Positions 1 to 8,599 of a stretch of DNA of 64,000 nucleotides are shown here, one piece after another; the stretch's first letter is position 1, and each line of letters opens with the position of its first letter. Location of the stretch: NCBI GenBank assembly GCA_934662505.1, contig CAKUKE010000001.1, forward strand, positions 62,001 through 126,000. Reading direction: 5' to 3'. The stretch comes from an uncultured Clostridia bacterium. GTDB taxonomy: Bacteria > Bacillota > Clostridia > Christensenellales > Aristaeellaceae. The notes below the pieces were generated by a model. That model worked only from the letters and a program-made list of their open reading frames with translations, ran no database searches and was not told the DNA's origin. The position numbers were made by a program, and so were the translations under genes.

Positions 1-284
1 CTGTTAAGCAGCAGGGAAAAGAGCCGGGGAGGATCGGAGGACTGCATCTGCGGCTCGATTTTCAGAATGAAGCGTTCGTAGTCAGGCGTGGCGGATCGTA
101 TGCTGTGCTGCTCAAAACGGCTCAGGATCAGTATTTCGCCGGATGAGAGCAGAAATTTCCGATTATTCAGCAGAATGTCGGCCTGTCCTTTTGTGACGAA
201 CAACAGCTGGTGGCAATCGTGATAATGTGGACTCCCGTTGATCGGCGTACTGGAGAACTGCACGCTCTGAATGAAGGACTGCAT
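1..284 (-). CDS. AraC-type transcriptional regulator, N-terminal part (cut by window edge)
   Basis: Reading the minus strand from 284 to 1 gives an uninterrupted N-terminus, about 94 residues, that runs off the window. It starts MQSFIQSVQFSS and contains HYHDCHQLLFVTKGQ followed by GEILILSRFEQHS, the double-stranded beta-helix (cupin) pattern of the ligand-binding half of AraC-family regulators. A GAGGTGA ribosome site (complement of 291-297) lies 6 nt before the ATG. The DNA-binding half is outside the window. It is divergent from the redox operon that starts at 425, so it is probably that operon's regulator (inference). A stand-alone cupin protein cannot be excluded. Confidence 0.75.
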   Translation of the reverse strand, partial: MQSFIQSVQFSSTPINGSPHYHDCHQLLFVTKGQADILLNNRKFLLSSGEILILSRFEQHSIRSATPDYERFILKIEPQMQSSDPPRLFSLLLN

Positions 285-424
285 ATTCGCTCACCTCGGA
301 GCAAGTATATCGCTTTTTTTGAAAAAAGCAAGATTTACATAAAAATATGCAGCATGGATATAACACCTTTCCTGCAGCAGCAATATAATGACATTGTAAT
401 TGCAGCGGTGCGGAGGAATGAAGG

Positions 425-1753
425 ATGCCAAACAGGGTGTACATGCATTTTGATGATTTCATTGCAGAAAACCAGCAGCAGGATACGCATATTTGCTATG
501 GCGATGATGTGACCTCCTTGCGGGAAGAATGCGTTATAGGCAGCAAGCACTTCAGCAATCGGCTTGTGTGCCAGCCCATGGAAGGGTGCGATGGAACGTA
601 CACCGGGGAGCCGGATGTGCTGACCCGGAGAAGATATGAGCGTTTTGCCAAAGGCGGAGCAGGCATCATATGGTACGAGGCGACCGCCGTTTTGCCGGAG
701 GGGAGGGCAAATCCTCGGCAGCTTTATATCAACGAGGGGAATGTGGATGCGTTTGCCCGTCATGTAGAGGAGATCAGGAAGACGGCACTCAGAGAAAACG
801 GATATGAACCGAAGATCTTCATGCAGGCGACCCATTCGGGAAGATACGCCAAGCCTGAAGGCGTGCCTGAACCGCTGATCGCGTATAATGATCCGATTTT
901 TGAAAAGGATCAGCCGATCCCTGCAAGTCGGATCGTGACCGACGACTATCTGGATCTGGTGAAGGAAAAGCTGATCCAGGGTGCACGGCTGGCCGAAAAA
1001 GCCGGGTTTGACGGTGTGGATATCAAGTGCTGCCACCGCTATCTGAACAGCGAACTGCTCTCGGCGTATAATCGGGCGGGTAAATACGGCGGGTGCTTTG
1101 AAAACAGGACAAGGCTTCTGGTGGAAGCAGTGCAGGGCGCCATTCAAAGTACAGGATCGGGTTTTCTGGTCACTTCAAGGCTGAATGTATATGACGGATT
1201 CCCTTATCCGTACGGCTTTGGGGTACGTACGGACGGGAGCACGGAATTTGACCCCACGGAACCGATCAGGCTGATCCGGGCACTTTATGCATGCGGTGTC
1301 CGGCTGCTGAATATCTCGATGGGCAACCCTTATTTCAATCCTCATGTGAACAGGCCGTATGCAAGGGGCGCTTACGAGGCGCCGGAGCATCCGCTCGCAG
1401 GGGTCTCGAGAATGCTGAATGGGACGGCGGAGTTGAAAAAGGCTGTCCCTGAAATGAAGCTTGTATGCTCTGCCTTGTCGTTCCTTGGCGTGGCGGCGCC
1501 CAGGGTCGCGGCTGGATACATCAAGCAGGAAAAATTTGATTTTGCAGGGTTTGGAAGAACGGCGCTGGCTTATCCGGATTTTGCCAGAGATATTCTGCAA
1601 AAGGGTGAAATGGACGGCGCAAAATGCTGCGTCTGCTGCTCAAAGTGCACGCAGATCATGCGTCAAAAGGGCGGAACGCCCGGGTGCGTTGTCCGGGACG
1701 GCGCCATGTATGCGCCTGTCTATAAGAAATTCTGCGGAGGGAATGCGTCATGA
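425..1753 (+). CDS. Old Yellow Enzyme-family Fe-S flavin oxidoreductase, short form
   Basis: This 442-residue protein belongs to the NADH:flavin oxidoreductase (OYE) TIM-barrel family, FMN enzymes that reduce activated C=C bonds. Visible signatures are QATHSGRYAKPEG and a CCHRYLNSELL...KYGG-FENRTRLL block that matches the family's usual HGYLLxxFLSP...GGSxENRxRLL. The C-terminus carries C401-x2-C404-x3-C408-x12-C421, the spacing that binds a 4Fe-4S cluster in 2,4-dienoyl-CoA reductase-type members. The C-terminal FAD/NAD(P) domains of those 640-670 residue enzymes are absent, so electrons must come from a partner. Start: GGAGG at 412-416, 8 nt before the ATG. It overlaps the next gene by 4 bp (ATGA). 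The substrate is unknown. Confidence 0.85.
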   Translation: MPNRVYMHFDDFIAENQQQDTHICYGDDVTSLREECVIGSKHFSNRLVCQPMEGCDGTYTGEPDVLTRRRYERFAKGGAGIIWYEATAVLPEGRANPRQLYINEGNVDAFARHVEEIRKTALRENGYEPKIFMQATHSGRYAKPEGVPEPLIAYNDPIFEKDQPIPASRIVTDDYLDLVKEKLIQGARLAEKAGFDGVDIKCCHRYLNSELLSAYNRAGKYGGCFENRTRLLVEAVQGAIQSTGSGFLVTSRLNVYDGFPYPYGFGVRTDGSTEFDPTEPIRLIRALYACGVRLLNISMGNPYFNPHVNRPYARGAYEAPEHPLAGVSRMLNGTAELKKAVPEMKLVCSALSFLGVAAPRVAAGYIKQEKFDFAGFGRTALAYPDFARDILQKGEMDGAKCCVCCSKCTQIMRQKGGTPGCVVRDGAMYAPVYKKFCGGNAS

Positions 1754-2487
1754 AAAAGGTTGCGATCGTTACAGGGGTTGCCGGCGGGATCGGCTATGCA
1801 ACGGCCAGAAAACTTCTTGAAAACGACATGGCGGTGGTCGGCATGGATGTGATGCCGACGTTTGAAAAGGAACTGCAGGGGGAGTTTACCTATGTTCCGG
1901 GTGATTTGAGCCGCTCGGAGTCCAGAGGCCATCTCGTCAGGGCAACGCTGGAAAAAAACGGCAGGGTGGATGTGCTCGTCAATGTTGCGGGCGTAGCGCC
2001 GAAGGTTCGCGCCGATCTGCTGACGATGACCGAAGAAAGCTACGATTTTGTCATGAACATCAATACAAAAGGAACGCTCTTTCTGACGCAGGCGGTCGCA
2101 AATGAAATGATCCGAAATGAAGGCGCCCTGAAAGGATATATCGTCAATATTTCTTCCATGAGCGCCTATACAAGCTCGACGAACCGGGGGGAATACTGCA
2201 TCTCCAAGGCAGGCGTTTCCATGATCACCACGCTTTTCGCCGACAGACTGGCGGAATATGGCATTATGGTCAATGAGATCAGGCCGGGCATTATTGCAAC
2301 GGGGATGACCTCCACTGTAAAGCAAAAATACGATACGCTGATCGATGGCGGACTGCTGCCGATCCGGCGGTGGGGACGCCCCGAGGATATTGCGGACAAT
2401 GTCTGGGCATTGTGCAACGGTTCGATGCCCTATGTGACCGGGATGTCGCTGGATGTTGACGGCGGTTTCCACATCCAGAGGCTGTAA
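1750..2487 (+). CDS. Short-chain dehydrogenase/reductase (SDR)
   Basis: Classical SDR of 245 residues, an NAD(P)-dependent alcohol/ketone oxidoreductase. It shows TGVAGGIG (residues 8-15) for dinucleotide binding, NVAG (78-81), a catalytic Ser near 136, and Y149-C-I-S-K153 as the YxxxK catalytic pair. The C-terminal YVTGMSLDVDGGF is typical of the FabG-like group. Its ATG overlaps the stop of the OYE gene (ATGA), indicating translational coupling. In this operon it probably interconverts a hydroxyl and a keto group on the same small molecule handled by the two flavoproteins (inference). The family alone does not give a substrate. Confidence 0.9.
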   Translation: MKKVAIVTGVAGGIGYATARKLLENDMAVVGMDVMPTFEKELQGEFTYVPGDLSRSESRGHLVRATLEKNGRVDVLVNVAGVAPKVRADLLTMTEESYDFVMNINTKGTLFLTQAVANEMIRNEGALKGYIVNISSMSAYTSSTNRGEYCISKAGVSMITTLFADRLAEYGIMVNEIRPGIIATGMTSTVKQKYDTLIDGGLLPIRRWGRPEDIADNVWALCNGSMPYVTGMSLDVDGGFHIQRL

Positions 2488-2497
2488 GGAAGAAAAA

Positions 2498-4399
2498 ATG
2501 CGTGTAGAAAAATTTGATGTCGTCGTCGTCGGGACCGGCGCAGCAGGATACAATGCGGCAAACAGGATACGGCAGGAAGGCAGGAAAACGGTTTGCGTAG
2601 TGACCGAGGGCGTAAACCAGGGCACCTCCCGCAATACCGGGAGCGACAAACAGACCTATTATAAACTGGGACTGGGCGGCGACAGCCCGGACAGTGTGGC
2701 GCAGATGGCGCAGGATCTCTTTTCGTGCGGCAGCGTGGATGGGGACAATGCCCTTTGCGAGGCGGCTCTGTCTGTCCGGTGCTTTATGCAGCTTGTGGAG
2801 CTGGGCGTGCCTTTCCCGGTCAACCGGTACGGGGAATACGTGGGGTATAAAACGGATCACGATCCGTTTGCAAGGGCGACGAGCGCGGGACCGCTGACCT
2901 CCAGGTTCATGACGGAGGCGCTGGAAAGAAAACTGCGGGTGAAGGGCGTGCCGGTGTTTGACGCGACCTACGCGGTCGAAATTCTGAGAGACGCCGCCGG
3001 AGTTTGCGGGCTGCTGTGCCTGGATATGACGAGCGGCGAATACAGAGCGTTCCAGTGTGAAAGCATCATTCTTGCGACCGGCGGTCCTGCGGGGATCTAT
3101 GCGGACAGCGTCTATCCCATTGGTCATACCGGTTCTACGGGACTTGCCATTGAAGCCGGCGCATCGCTCCAGAACATGACCGAGTGGCAGTATGGGCTGG
3201 CTTCTGTCAAACCCCGCTGGAATGTGTCGGGCACGTATATGCAGGTACTTCCGCGATTCGTCTCTGTGGATCAGTACGGAAATGAGCATGAGTTTCTGGC
3301 GGACTATTTTGAGAATGCGTATGAGGCGCTTTCCAACGTTTTCCTGAAAGGGTATCAATGGCCATTCGACAGCAGAAAGGTCCTGGACGGTTCTTCCGTG
3401 ATAGACATTCTGGTTTACAGAGAGTGTGTGCTGAAGAAGCGAAAGGTGTATCTGGACTATACGAAGAATCCTTTTCAGCTGCGTGATATTTCGTTCGAAA
3501 AGCTGTCCGATGAAGCGTACACTTATTTGCGGCGAGCCGATGCCTGCTTTGGGACACCCATCGAAAGACTGGAGAAAATGAACCCTCCTGCAGTTGAGCT
3601 ATATCGTTCCAAGGGGCTTGATCTTCACCGGGAGTGTCTGGAGATCGCCCTTTGCGCGCAGCATAACAACGGCGGCATCGGGGTCGACCTCTGGTGGGAA
3701 ACAGATGTGCCCGGGCTTTTTGCCGTCGGCGAATGCGCGGGCACGCACGGCATTACGCGACCGGGCGGTTCGGCGCTGAATGCCGGGCAGGTCGGCTCGC
3801 TGCGCGCCGCTCTGTATGTGTCTCACACGGAGCGGATCGTGGCGGAGGACGCCTTCGCCGCTGCCCTCAAGAAGGCGGAAAAGAAGCATCAGAAACTGAA
3901 AAAAGCGGTGCTTGGAAATCCCGACACCCTGTTTCGATACATTGAACAGATGCGGCGGCTCATGTCGGATCATGGCGGCGCGATCCGAAATATGGAGGCT
4001 GTCAAGGAGGCGTATGACACGGCCCGCTCCCTGCTATCCGATTTTGAAAGCAGGGTGGGGATCCCGGATGAAAAAGACATGGGGCTTGTGTACATGCTCA
4101 GGAGCATGCTGCTGACCCAATGCGCTACGCTGCTTTCCATGGCGGATTTCGCAAAAACGATGGGGGCGACGAGAGGTTCGGCACTGTACACTGATGCAGA
4201 GGGAACCTTGCGGAAGGGGCTGGAGGAAACATTCCGTTTCGTTCCTGAAACGACGTTTTCCGGGGACAGGATCCAGCAGGTCAGATATGACGGGCAACGG
4301 TTCGCCTGCTTCTGGCGCGATGCGAGGCCGATCCCCGATGAGGACAACTTCTTTGAAAATGTCTGGGCAGGGTACAGAAAAAACCAGAACATTTTCTGA
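2498..4399 (+). CDS. FAD-binding fumarate reductase/succinate dehydrogenase-type flavoprotein
   Basis: A 633-residue flavoprotein of the FrdA/SdhA/aspartate-oxidase superfamily. The N-terminus has VVVVGTGAAGYNAA (GxGxxG at residues 12-17) for the FAD ADP moiety. Towards the C-terminal side, HNNGGIGVDLWW and PGLFAVGECAGTHG followed by RPGGSALNAGQVG match the conserved flavin-proximal block. The ATG at 2498 follows GGAAG and the SDR stop at 2487; the upstream in-frame ATG at 2453 would sit inside the SDR gene. No signal peptide or haem motif is seen, so it is probably cytosolic. It may be the redox partner of the Fe-S OYE or a second ene-reductase/dehydrogenase of the pathway. Confidence 0.85.
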   Translation: MRVEKFDVVVVGTGAAGYNAANRIRQEGRKTVCVVTEGVNQGTSRNTGSDKQTYYKLGLGGDSPDSVAQMAQDLFSCGSVDGDNALCEAALSVRCFMQLVELGVPFPVNRYGEYVGYKTDHDPFARATSAGPLTSRFMTEALERKLRVKGVPVFDATYAVEILRDAAGVCGLLCLDMTSGEYRAFQCESIILATGGPAGIYADSVYPIGHTGSTGLAIEAGASLQNMTEWQYGLASVKPRWNVSGTYMQVLPRFVSVDQYGNEHEFLADYFENAYEALSNVFLKGYQWPFDSRKVLDGSSVIDILVYRECVLKKRKVYLDYTKNPFQLRDISFEKLSDEAYTYLRRADACFGTPIERLEKMNPPAVELYRSKGLDLHRECLEIALCAQHNNGGIGVDLWWETDVPGLFAVGECAGTHGITRPGGSALNAGQVGSLRAALYVSHTERIVAEDAFAAALKKAEKKHQKLKKAVLGNPDTLFRYIEQMRRLMSDHGGAIRNMEAVKEAYDTARSLLSDFESRVGIPDEKDMGLVYMLRSMLLTQCATLLSMADFAKTMGATRGSALYTDAEGTLRKGLEETFRFVPETTFSGDRIQQVRYDGQRFACFWRDARPIPDEDNFFENVWAGYRKNQNIF

Positions 4400-4417
4400 G
4401 GATGAGGAGGGATTTGG

Positions 4418-5170
4418 GTGTTCAAAACAGGACTGGTATCTGTCTCCTTCAGAGAACTTACGCCAAGGGAAATCCTGACGGCCATGAAAGATGCCCACCT
4501 TGGCTGTATCGAATGGGGCAGCGACGTACATGCTCCGTTTGATAACGACAAGGCGCTTTCTGAAATCGCTGCGCTTCAAAGGGAATATGACATTGCGTGC
4601 TGCTCCTATGGCACCTATTTCCAGATCGGGCGGGAGAAACCGTGGGAGATTGTGCCATATGCGCGCGCTGCTGCGGTGCTGGGAACACGGACGCTGCGCG
4701 TGTGGGCAGGCAATAAGAGCAGCGAGGACTATACGCCAGAGGAAAGAGCGCAGTTTGTCGAGGCGTGCAGGCAGCTGGCGGATATAGCCGAAAAGGAGAA
4801 TGTCATCCTTTGTCTGGAGTGTCATAACTGGACGATGACGGACCGGCTCGCATCCGCGCTGGATCTGATGGAGCGGATCCATTCGAAGCATTTCAGAATG
4901 TACTGGCAGCCCAATCAATTCGTCAGTCAGGAAGCAAATCTTGCTTATGCGGAAAAAATCGCCGGTTATGTGGACACCATTCACGTTTTTAACTGGCGGG
5001 GCAACGAGCGGTTTCCGTTATCTGCAGGAAAGGATAGCTGGCGGGAATACCTGGGGCGGTTCAGCGGCAACGAAACGCTGCTGCTTGAATTTATGCCGGA
5101 CGATTCGCTGGACAGTCTGAAGACGGAGGCGGATGCGCTGCTTCATCTGGCAGGAGGAATGCAATCATGA
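4418..5170 (+). CDS. Xylose isomerase-like TIM-barrel protein (sugar isomerase/epimerase superfamily)
   Basis: A 250-residue protein of the AP-endonuclease-2/xylose-isomerase-like TIM-barrel superfamily, which includes IolE, hydroxypyruvate isomerase and tagatose epimerases. Evidence is the opening KTGLVSVSFRELTPREI...IEWGSDVHAP, the ECHNW segment with candidate metal ligands Glu and His, and the late HVFNWRG and LLEFMPDDS strands. The start is GTG, preceded by GAGGAGGG. It lies 18 bp after the flavoprotein gene and overlaps the next gene by 4 bp. Likely role: isomerisation or epimerisation of a hydroxy-keto intermediate, metal-dependent (inference). The exact reaction is not readable from sequence. 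Confidence 0.8.
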   Translation: MFKTGLVSVSFRELTPREILTAMKDAHLGCIEWGSDVHAPFDNDKALSEIAALQREYDIACCSYGTYFQIGREKPWEIVPYARAAAVLGTRTLRVWAGNKSSEDYTPEERAQFVEACRQLADIAEKENVILCLECHNWTMTDRLASALDLMERIHSKHFRMYWQPNQFVSQEANLAYAEKIAGYVDTIHVFNWRGNERFPLSAGKDSWREYLGRFSGNETLLLEFMPDDSLDSLKTEADALLHLAGGMQS

Positions 5171-6168
5171 AATCTATCCTATTGTCTGATTATGTTGGGG
5201 TGCCGCAGGGCGTGTACCAAAGGGAAACGCTGGATCTTCTGCATGAAGAAGCGGATCTGGAGAGGACCTGTCTGACGAGCCGGGACATTCGGAATCATCC
5301 TGAACGGTATCGGGAGGTTCGATACATGTTTTCCACATGGGGTTGTCCCGCTTTTTCGGAGGAGGAGCTCCGCGAGTTGCTGCCTTCGCTGGAATGCCTT
5401 TTTTATGCCGCAGGTTCTGTGCAGGAATTTGCAAGGCCGTATCTGCGGCGGGGCGTCAGAATCTTCAGCGCATGGGGAGCCAATGGCATTCCTGTTGCGG
5501 AATACACAACGGCGCAGATCCTGCTTGCCAACAAGGGCTTTTTTGTCACCTCCCGCTATGCGAGCCGGGGGGACAGGAAGACCGCGCAAGACGCCGTGGC
5601 GCAGTTCTGCGGGAACTATGATGTGAACGTGGGCATCATTGGCGCCGGGATGATCGGCAAACTGGTCATCCGGATGCTTCAAGGACACAAGGTGAATGTT
5701 TGGGTGTTCGACCCGTTTTTGCCAGACGCGCAGGCGGCCGAACTGGGGGTGCGGAAGTGCGAATTGCCGTTCTTGTTTGAAAATTGCCGTACGGTCTCGA
5801 ACCATCTGGCCAATAACGCGGCCACGCAGGGCATGCTCAATGGCGCGCTGTTTGAAAAAATGATGCCGTATGCGACCTTTATTAATACGGGGCGGGGTGC
5901 GCAGGTGGTGGAGGGCGATCTGATCCGGGTGCTGATCGACCGTCCCGATCTGACCGCCGTTCTGGATGTGACATTTCCTGAACCGCCGGTGGAGGGTTCT
6001 CCGCTGTATGCGCTGGAGAATTGCATCCTTACGCCGCATATCGCCGGGAGCATAGGCAACGAGTGGCATCGAATGTCCGTGTATATGCGGGAAGAATATC
6101 TGCGTTACATCTCGGGCGAGAAGTGTCTGTATGAAGTGACGGAAGCGATGCTTCAGACGATGGCGTGA
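5167..6168 (+). CDS. D-isomer-specific 2-hydroxyacid dehydrogenase family protein
   Basis: A 333-residue NAD-dependent dehydrogenase of the D-2-hydroxyacid family. The Rossmann motif GIIGAGMIG is at 156-164. The catalytic set is present: Arg243 in NTGRGAQV, Glu272 in FPEPP and His291 in TPHIAGS. It reduces 2-ketoacids or oxidises 2-hydroxyacids. Its ATG overlaps the upstream stop (ATGA), so it is co-translated as the last gene of the redox operon, 70 bp ahead of a clear terminator. The catalytic domain (residues 1-120) is diverged, so the substrate may be unusual. Confidence 0.88.
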   Translation: MKSILLSDYVGVPQGVYQRETLDLLHEEADLERTCLTSRDIRNHPERYREVRYMFSTWGCPAFSEEELRELLPSLECLFYAAGSVQEFARPYLRRGVRIFSAWGANGIPVAEYTTAQILLANKGFFVTSRYASRGDRKTAQDAVAQFCGNYDVNVGIIGAGMIGKLVIRMLQGHKVNVWVFDPFLPDAQAAELGVRKCELPFLFENCRTVSNHLANNAATQGMLNGALFEKMMPYATFINTGRGAQVVEGDLIRVLIDRPDLTAVLDVTFPEPPVEGSPLYALENCILTPHIAGSIGNEWHRMSVYMREEYLRYISGEKCLYEVTEAMLQTMA

Positions 6169-6237
6169 ATGCGGTCTGACGTTATAACGCAGCCCAGACA
6201 TGAAAAGACCATTTGGCGGGGGATCGATCGTTTCATA

Positions 6238-6266
6238 AAAAAAGCCGTGGGTTTCCACGGCTTTTT
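6238..6266 (+). terminator. Rho-independent terminator of the redox operon
   Basis: AGCCGTGG (6243-6250), loop GTTT, CCACGGCT (6255-6262), then TTTT. An A-run precedes the stem, so it could also act on the minus strand. It closes the operon 425-6168. Confidence 0.85.
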
Positions 6267-6453
6267 GGCTTCTTTATTTGCCTGCCCATAGGGAGGCGGA
6301 TGCGGCGCTGCGGTCGAAAGGGGCAGCGTGACTGCTGACGGTGCGGCGTATCGGTCTGTCTGCTTTAGGCTTTTTGCTAGCCGCTTATCCGCCCGCAAAA
6401 AGGGCGTGGAAACGTGCGGCTACCCCGGTGGCGCTGCCGTGTGCAGGCCGCTT

Positions 6454-6912
6454 TTACAGGCGCAGCCCCTTGATATCCTTGACCCGTGACAGGATCATAT
6501 TGCAGCTGCAGCTGACCACGCCGGGCAGGGGGTCGATGACCGTGTGCAGAAAGGCTTCCATTTCCTCGGCGGAGGCGGCGACGGCATGGACATGCAATTT
6601 GTCCTTCCCGGTCACACGGTAGATCTGCGTGACGGTATCGTGCTGATTTAAGATTGCTGTGACCTGCGGCAGGCAGGCCGGTATTGTTTCGATCTCAAAA
6701 TAGCAGGACACCGCGCCGCTGATCTTCTGCGGATTGATTACCGTCGTGTATTCTTCAATGATCCCTTTCTGCTCCAGCGCCTGTATTCTGGTCTTGACCG
6801 CGACCCTTGATATGCCGATCTTTTCTCCAAGATCAGAATAGGAAATGCGCGCGTTTTCGATCAACAGCCGCACGATTTTCTGATCCAGTTCATCCAGCCC
6901 GTCCAGATACAT
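6454..6912 (-). CDS. AsnC/Lrp-family transcriptional regulator
   Basis: A 152-residue Lrp/AsnC regulator. The N-terminal winged helix (about 5-60: DGLDELDQKIVRLLIENARI...VAVKTRIQALEQKGII) is followed by a RAM ligand-binding domain (about 70-145) ending in VVSCSCNMILSRVKDIKGL. The family senses amino acids or related metabolites through the RAM domain. It is divergent from the MATE transporter at 7055 with a 142-bp shared control region, so it is a good candidate regulator of that exporter (inference). The start ATG follows a GGAGGGAG ribosome site on the minus strand. Confidence 0.92.
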   Translation of the reverse strand: MYLDGLDELDQKIVRLLIENARISYSDLGEKIGISRVAVKTRIQALEQKGIIEEYTTVINPQKISGAVSCYFEIETIPACLPQVTAILNQHDTVTQIYRVTGKDKLHVHAVAASAEEMEAFLHTVIDPLPGVVSCSCNMILSRVKDIKGLRL

Positions 6913-6963
6913 GGTGCTCCCTCCATCTGCGAGATTTCTGCGACCATATTAGCACTTCTGCTT

Positions 6964-7003
6964 CGAAAAGTAAACGTCCATGTTGACTTGACGCTGCGAA
7001 AAG
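6964..7003. promoter_or_regulatory. Direct CGAAAAG repeats overlapping the MATE promoter, candidate operator
   Basis: CGAAAAG occurs at 6964-6970 and again at 6997-7003, exactly 33 bp (about three helical turns) apart. The copies flank and overlap the -35/spacer of the MATE promoter, in the gap shared with the AsnC/Lrp gene. Lrp-type regulators often bind phased sites; assignment is inference. Confidence 0.35.
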
Positions 7004-7011
7004 GTTATAAT
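6983..7011 (+). promoter_or_regulatory. Sigma-A type promoter of the MATE gene
   Basis: TTGACT (6983-6988), 17-bp spacer, TATAAT (7006-7011). It lies 43 bp before the MATE start codon. Confidence 0.8.
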
Positions 7012-7054
7012 ACTTTCAAAACGTAAGATGTAACTTGCATTATGGAGGAAGAAA

Positions 7055-8389
7055 ATGAAGGGAGATTTGACAAAGGGGCCGGTCGTCCGTTCCATGCTGC
7101 TGTTTGCCGTTCCCATGATTTTAGGGGATCTGCTGCAGCAGTGCTACAATCTTGCTGACACGCTGATCGTCGGGCAGTTTCTGGGTCGGAACGCCCTTGC
7201 GGCAGTCGGCTCCTCCTTCACGCTGATGACCTTCCTTACTTCCATTCTTCTTGGCCTGTGCATGGGAAGCGGCGCGCTGTTTTCCATGCGGTTCGGGCAG
7301 CGGGATGAGCATGCGCTCGGCGAAAATCTCTGCGCGTCTTTCTTTTTTATTGCGCTTGTGACGGTGGGTTTGAACATGCTGGCCTATGCGGGGCTGGACG
7401 GGCTGCGCGTGTTCCTTCGTGTGCCTGACGAAGTCTGGGACGACATGCGGGCGTACCTGTTCGTCATTTTCATGGGGATCCCCGCCGTTTTTCTGTACAA
7501 CTATTTTGCATCTTTTCTGCGGGCGATCGGCAATTCTGTCGTACCGCTGGCTTTTCTGGCTGCTTCCGCGGTGCTGAATATCGCCCTTGATCTCTGGTTT
7601 GTCATCAGGCTCAACAGGGGCGTCGCCGGCGCTGCGGAAGCGACGGTCATCGCCCAGTATCTGTCAGGCGCAGGGATCGCCGTTTATACGCTGGTGCGCT
7701 TTCCGCAGGCGCGTTCGATAGGACGCTTCCGCGCCCTGCGCCGGGAACGCATCCGTGAGATCATTTCCTTTTCCACGCTGACCTGCGTCCAGCAGTCGGT
7801 CATGAACCTTGGCATCCTGATGGTTCAGGGGCTTGTCAACAGCTTCGGCCCCGTGGTGATGGCCGCCTTTGCCGCCGCCGTGAAGATCGACGCGTTCGCC
7901 TATATGCCGGTGCAGGACTTTGGCAACGCCTTCTCCACATTCATCGCCCAGAACTACGGCGCAAAAGAAAAAGCCCGCATTCGTTCCGGGTTGAAAAATG
8001 CCGTATGCATTTCGGCGGTTTTCTGCGTGATCCTCTCCGCCCTGGTCTGCGCCTTTGCCAGACCGCTGATGACGGTTTTTGTGGAAGGCGGCGAAACGGA
8101 GGTCATTCGGGAAGGGGTGCGGTATCTGCGTATCGAAGGCGCGTTTTACTGCGGCATCGGCTGCCTCTTCCTGCTCTACGGTCTGTACCGTGCGCTGGGA
8201 AAGCCGGGGATGAGCGTCGTCCTGACGGTCATTTCACTGGGCACGCGTGTTGCGCTGGCCTACCTGCTCTCCGCGGTTCCCGGAATCGGCGTGGCCGGCA
8301 TCTGGTGGGCTGTTCCCATTGGCTGGGCGCTGGCAGACCTGACCGGTCTGCTTTATTACAGGCGTCATTGGAAAACGCTGCTTGCCTGA
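7055..8389 (+). CDS. MATE-family multidrug/toxin efflux transporter
   Basis: A 444-residue integral membrane protein with about 12 hydrophobic helices in two MatE repeats. The N-terminal repeat opens with VRSMLLFAVPMILGDLLQQ and CYNLADTLIVGQFLG, characteristic of DinF/NorM-type MATE carriers, and the second repeat contains FGNAFSTFIAQNYGAK. These antiporters export cationic drugs or metabolites using Na+ or H+ gradients. The ATG follows GGAGG and a TTGACT/TATAAT promoter. It is divergently paired with the AsnC regulator at 6454-6912, which probably controls it. Substrate unknown. Confidence 0.92.
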   Translation: MKGDLTKGPVVRSMLLFAVPMILGDLLQQCYNLADTLIVGQFLGRNALAAVGSSFTLMTFLTSILLGLCMGSGALFSMRFGQRDEHALGENLCASFFFIALVTVGLNMLAYAGLDGLRVFLRVPDEVWDDMRAYLFVIFMGIPAVFLYNYFASFLRAIGNSVVPLAFLAASAVLNIALDLWFVIRLNRGVAGAAEATVIAQYLSGAGIAVYTLVRFPQARSIGRFRALRRERIREIISFSTLTCVQQSVMNLGILMVQGLVNSFGPVVMAAFAAAVKIDAFAYMPVQDFGNAFSTFIAQNYGAKEKARIRSGLKNAVCISAVFCVILSALVCAFARPLMTVFVEGGETEVIREGVRYLRIEGAFYCGIGCLFLLYGLYRALGKPGMSVVLTVISLGTRVALAYLLSAVPGIGVAGIWWAVPIGWALADLTGLLYYRRHWKTLLA

Positions 8390-8535
8390 AACCGGGAAAT
8401 ATCCGGAAGCGGCGGCTGGCTGCCTGCCCGAGCAGGCGCGCAGGCCGCATTGGACCTGACGCGAGGCGCGGCGTGGGGAACAGGGCGGGAACCGTGTGAC
8501 CGTATCCTTTCGCAGGGACGCTTATGCAGGCAAAG

Positions 8536-8562
8536 AAAAACGGCGCGCAAGCTGGCGCGCCG
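8536..8562 (-). terminator. Terminator of the YesN/YesM operon
   Basis: On the minus strand, CGGCGCGC, a 6-nt loop, GCGCGCCG and then five T (plus-strand 8562 down to 8536). It lies 38 bp past the end of the sensor kinase gene. Confidence 0.8.
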
Positions 8563-8599
8563 ATGAAGCACCGCACCGCTTTTTTGCGGCGCGGACAGT

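Noticed and set aside
425..6168. Assignment of the redox operon to bile-acid or steroid reduction
   Set aside because: Only the enzyme classes agree; the isomerase-like and hydroxyacid dehydrogenase genes do not fit, and no substrate residue can be read by eye.
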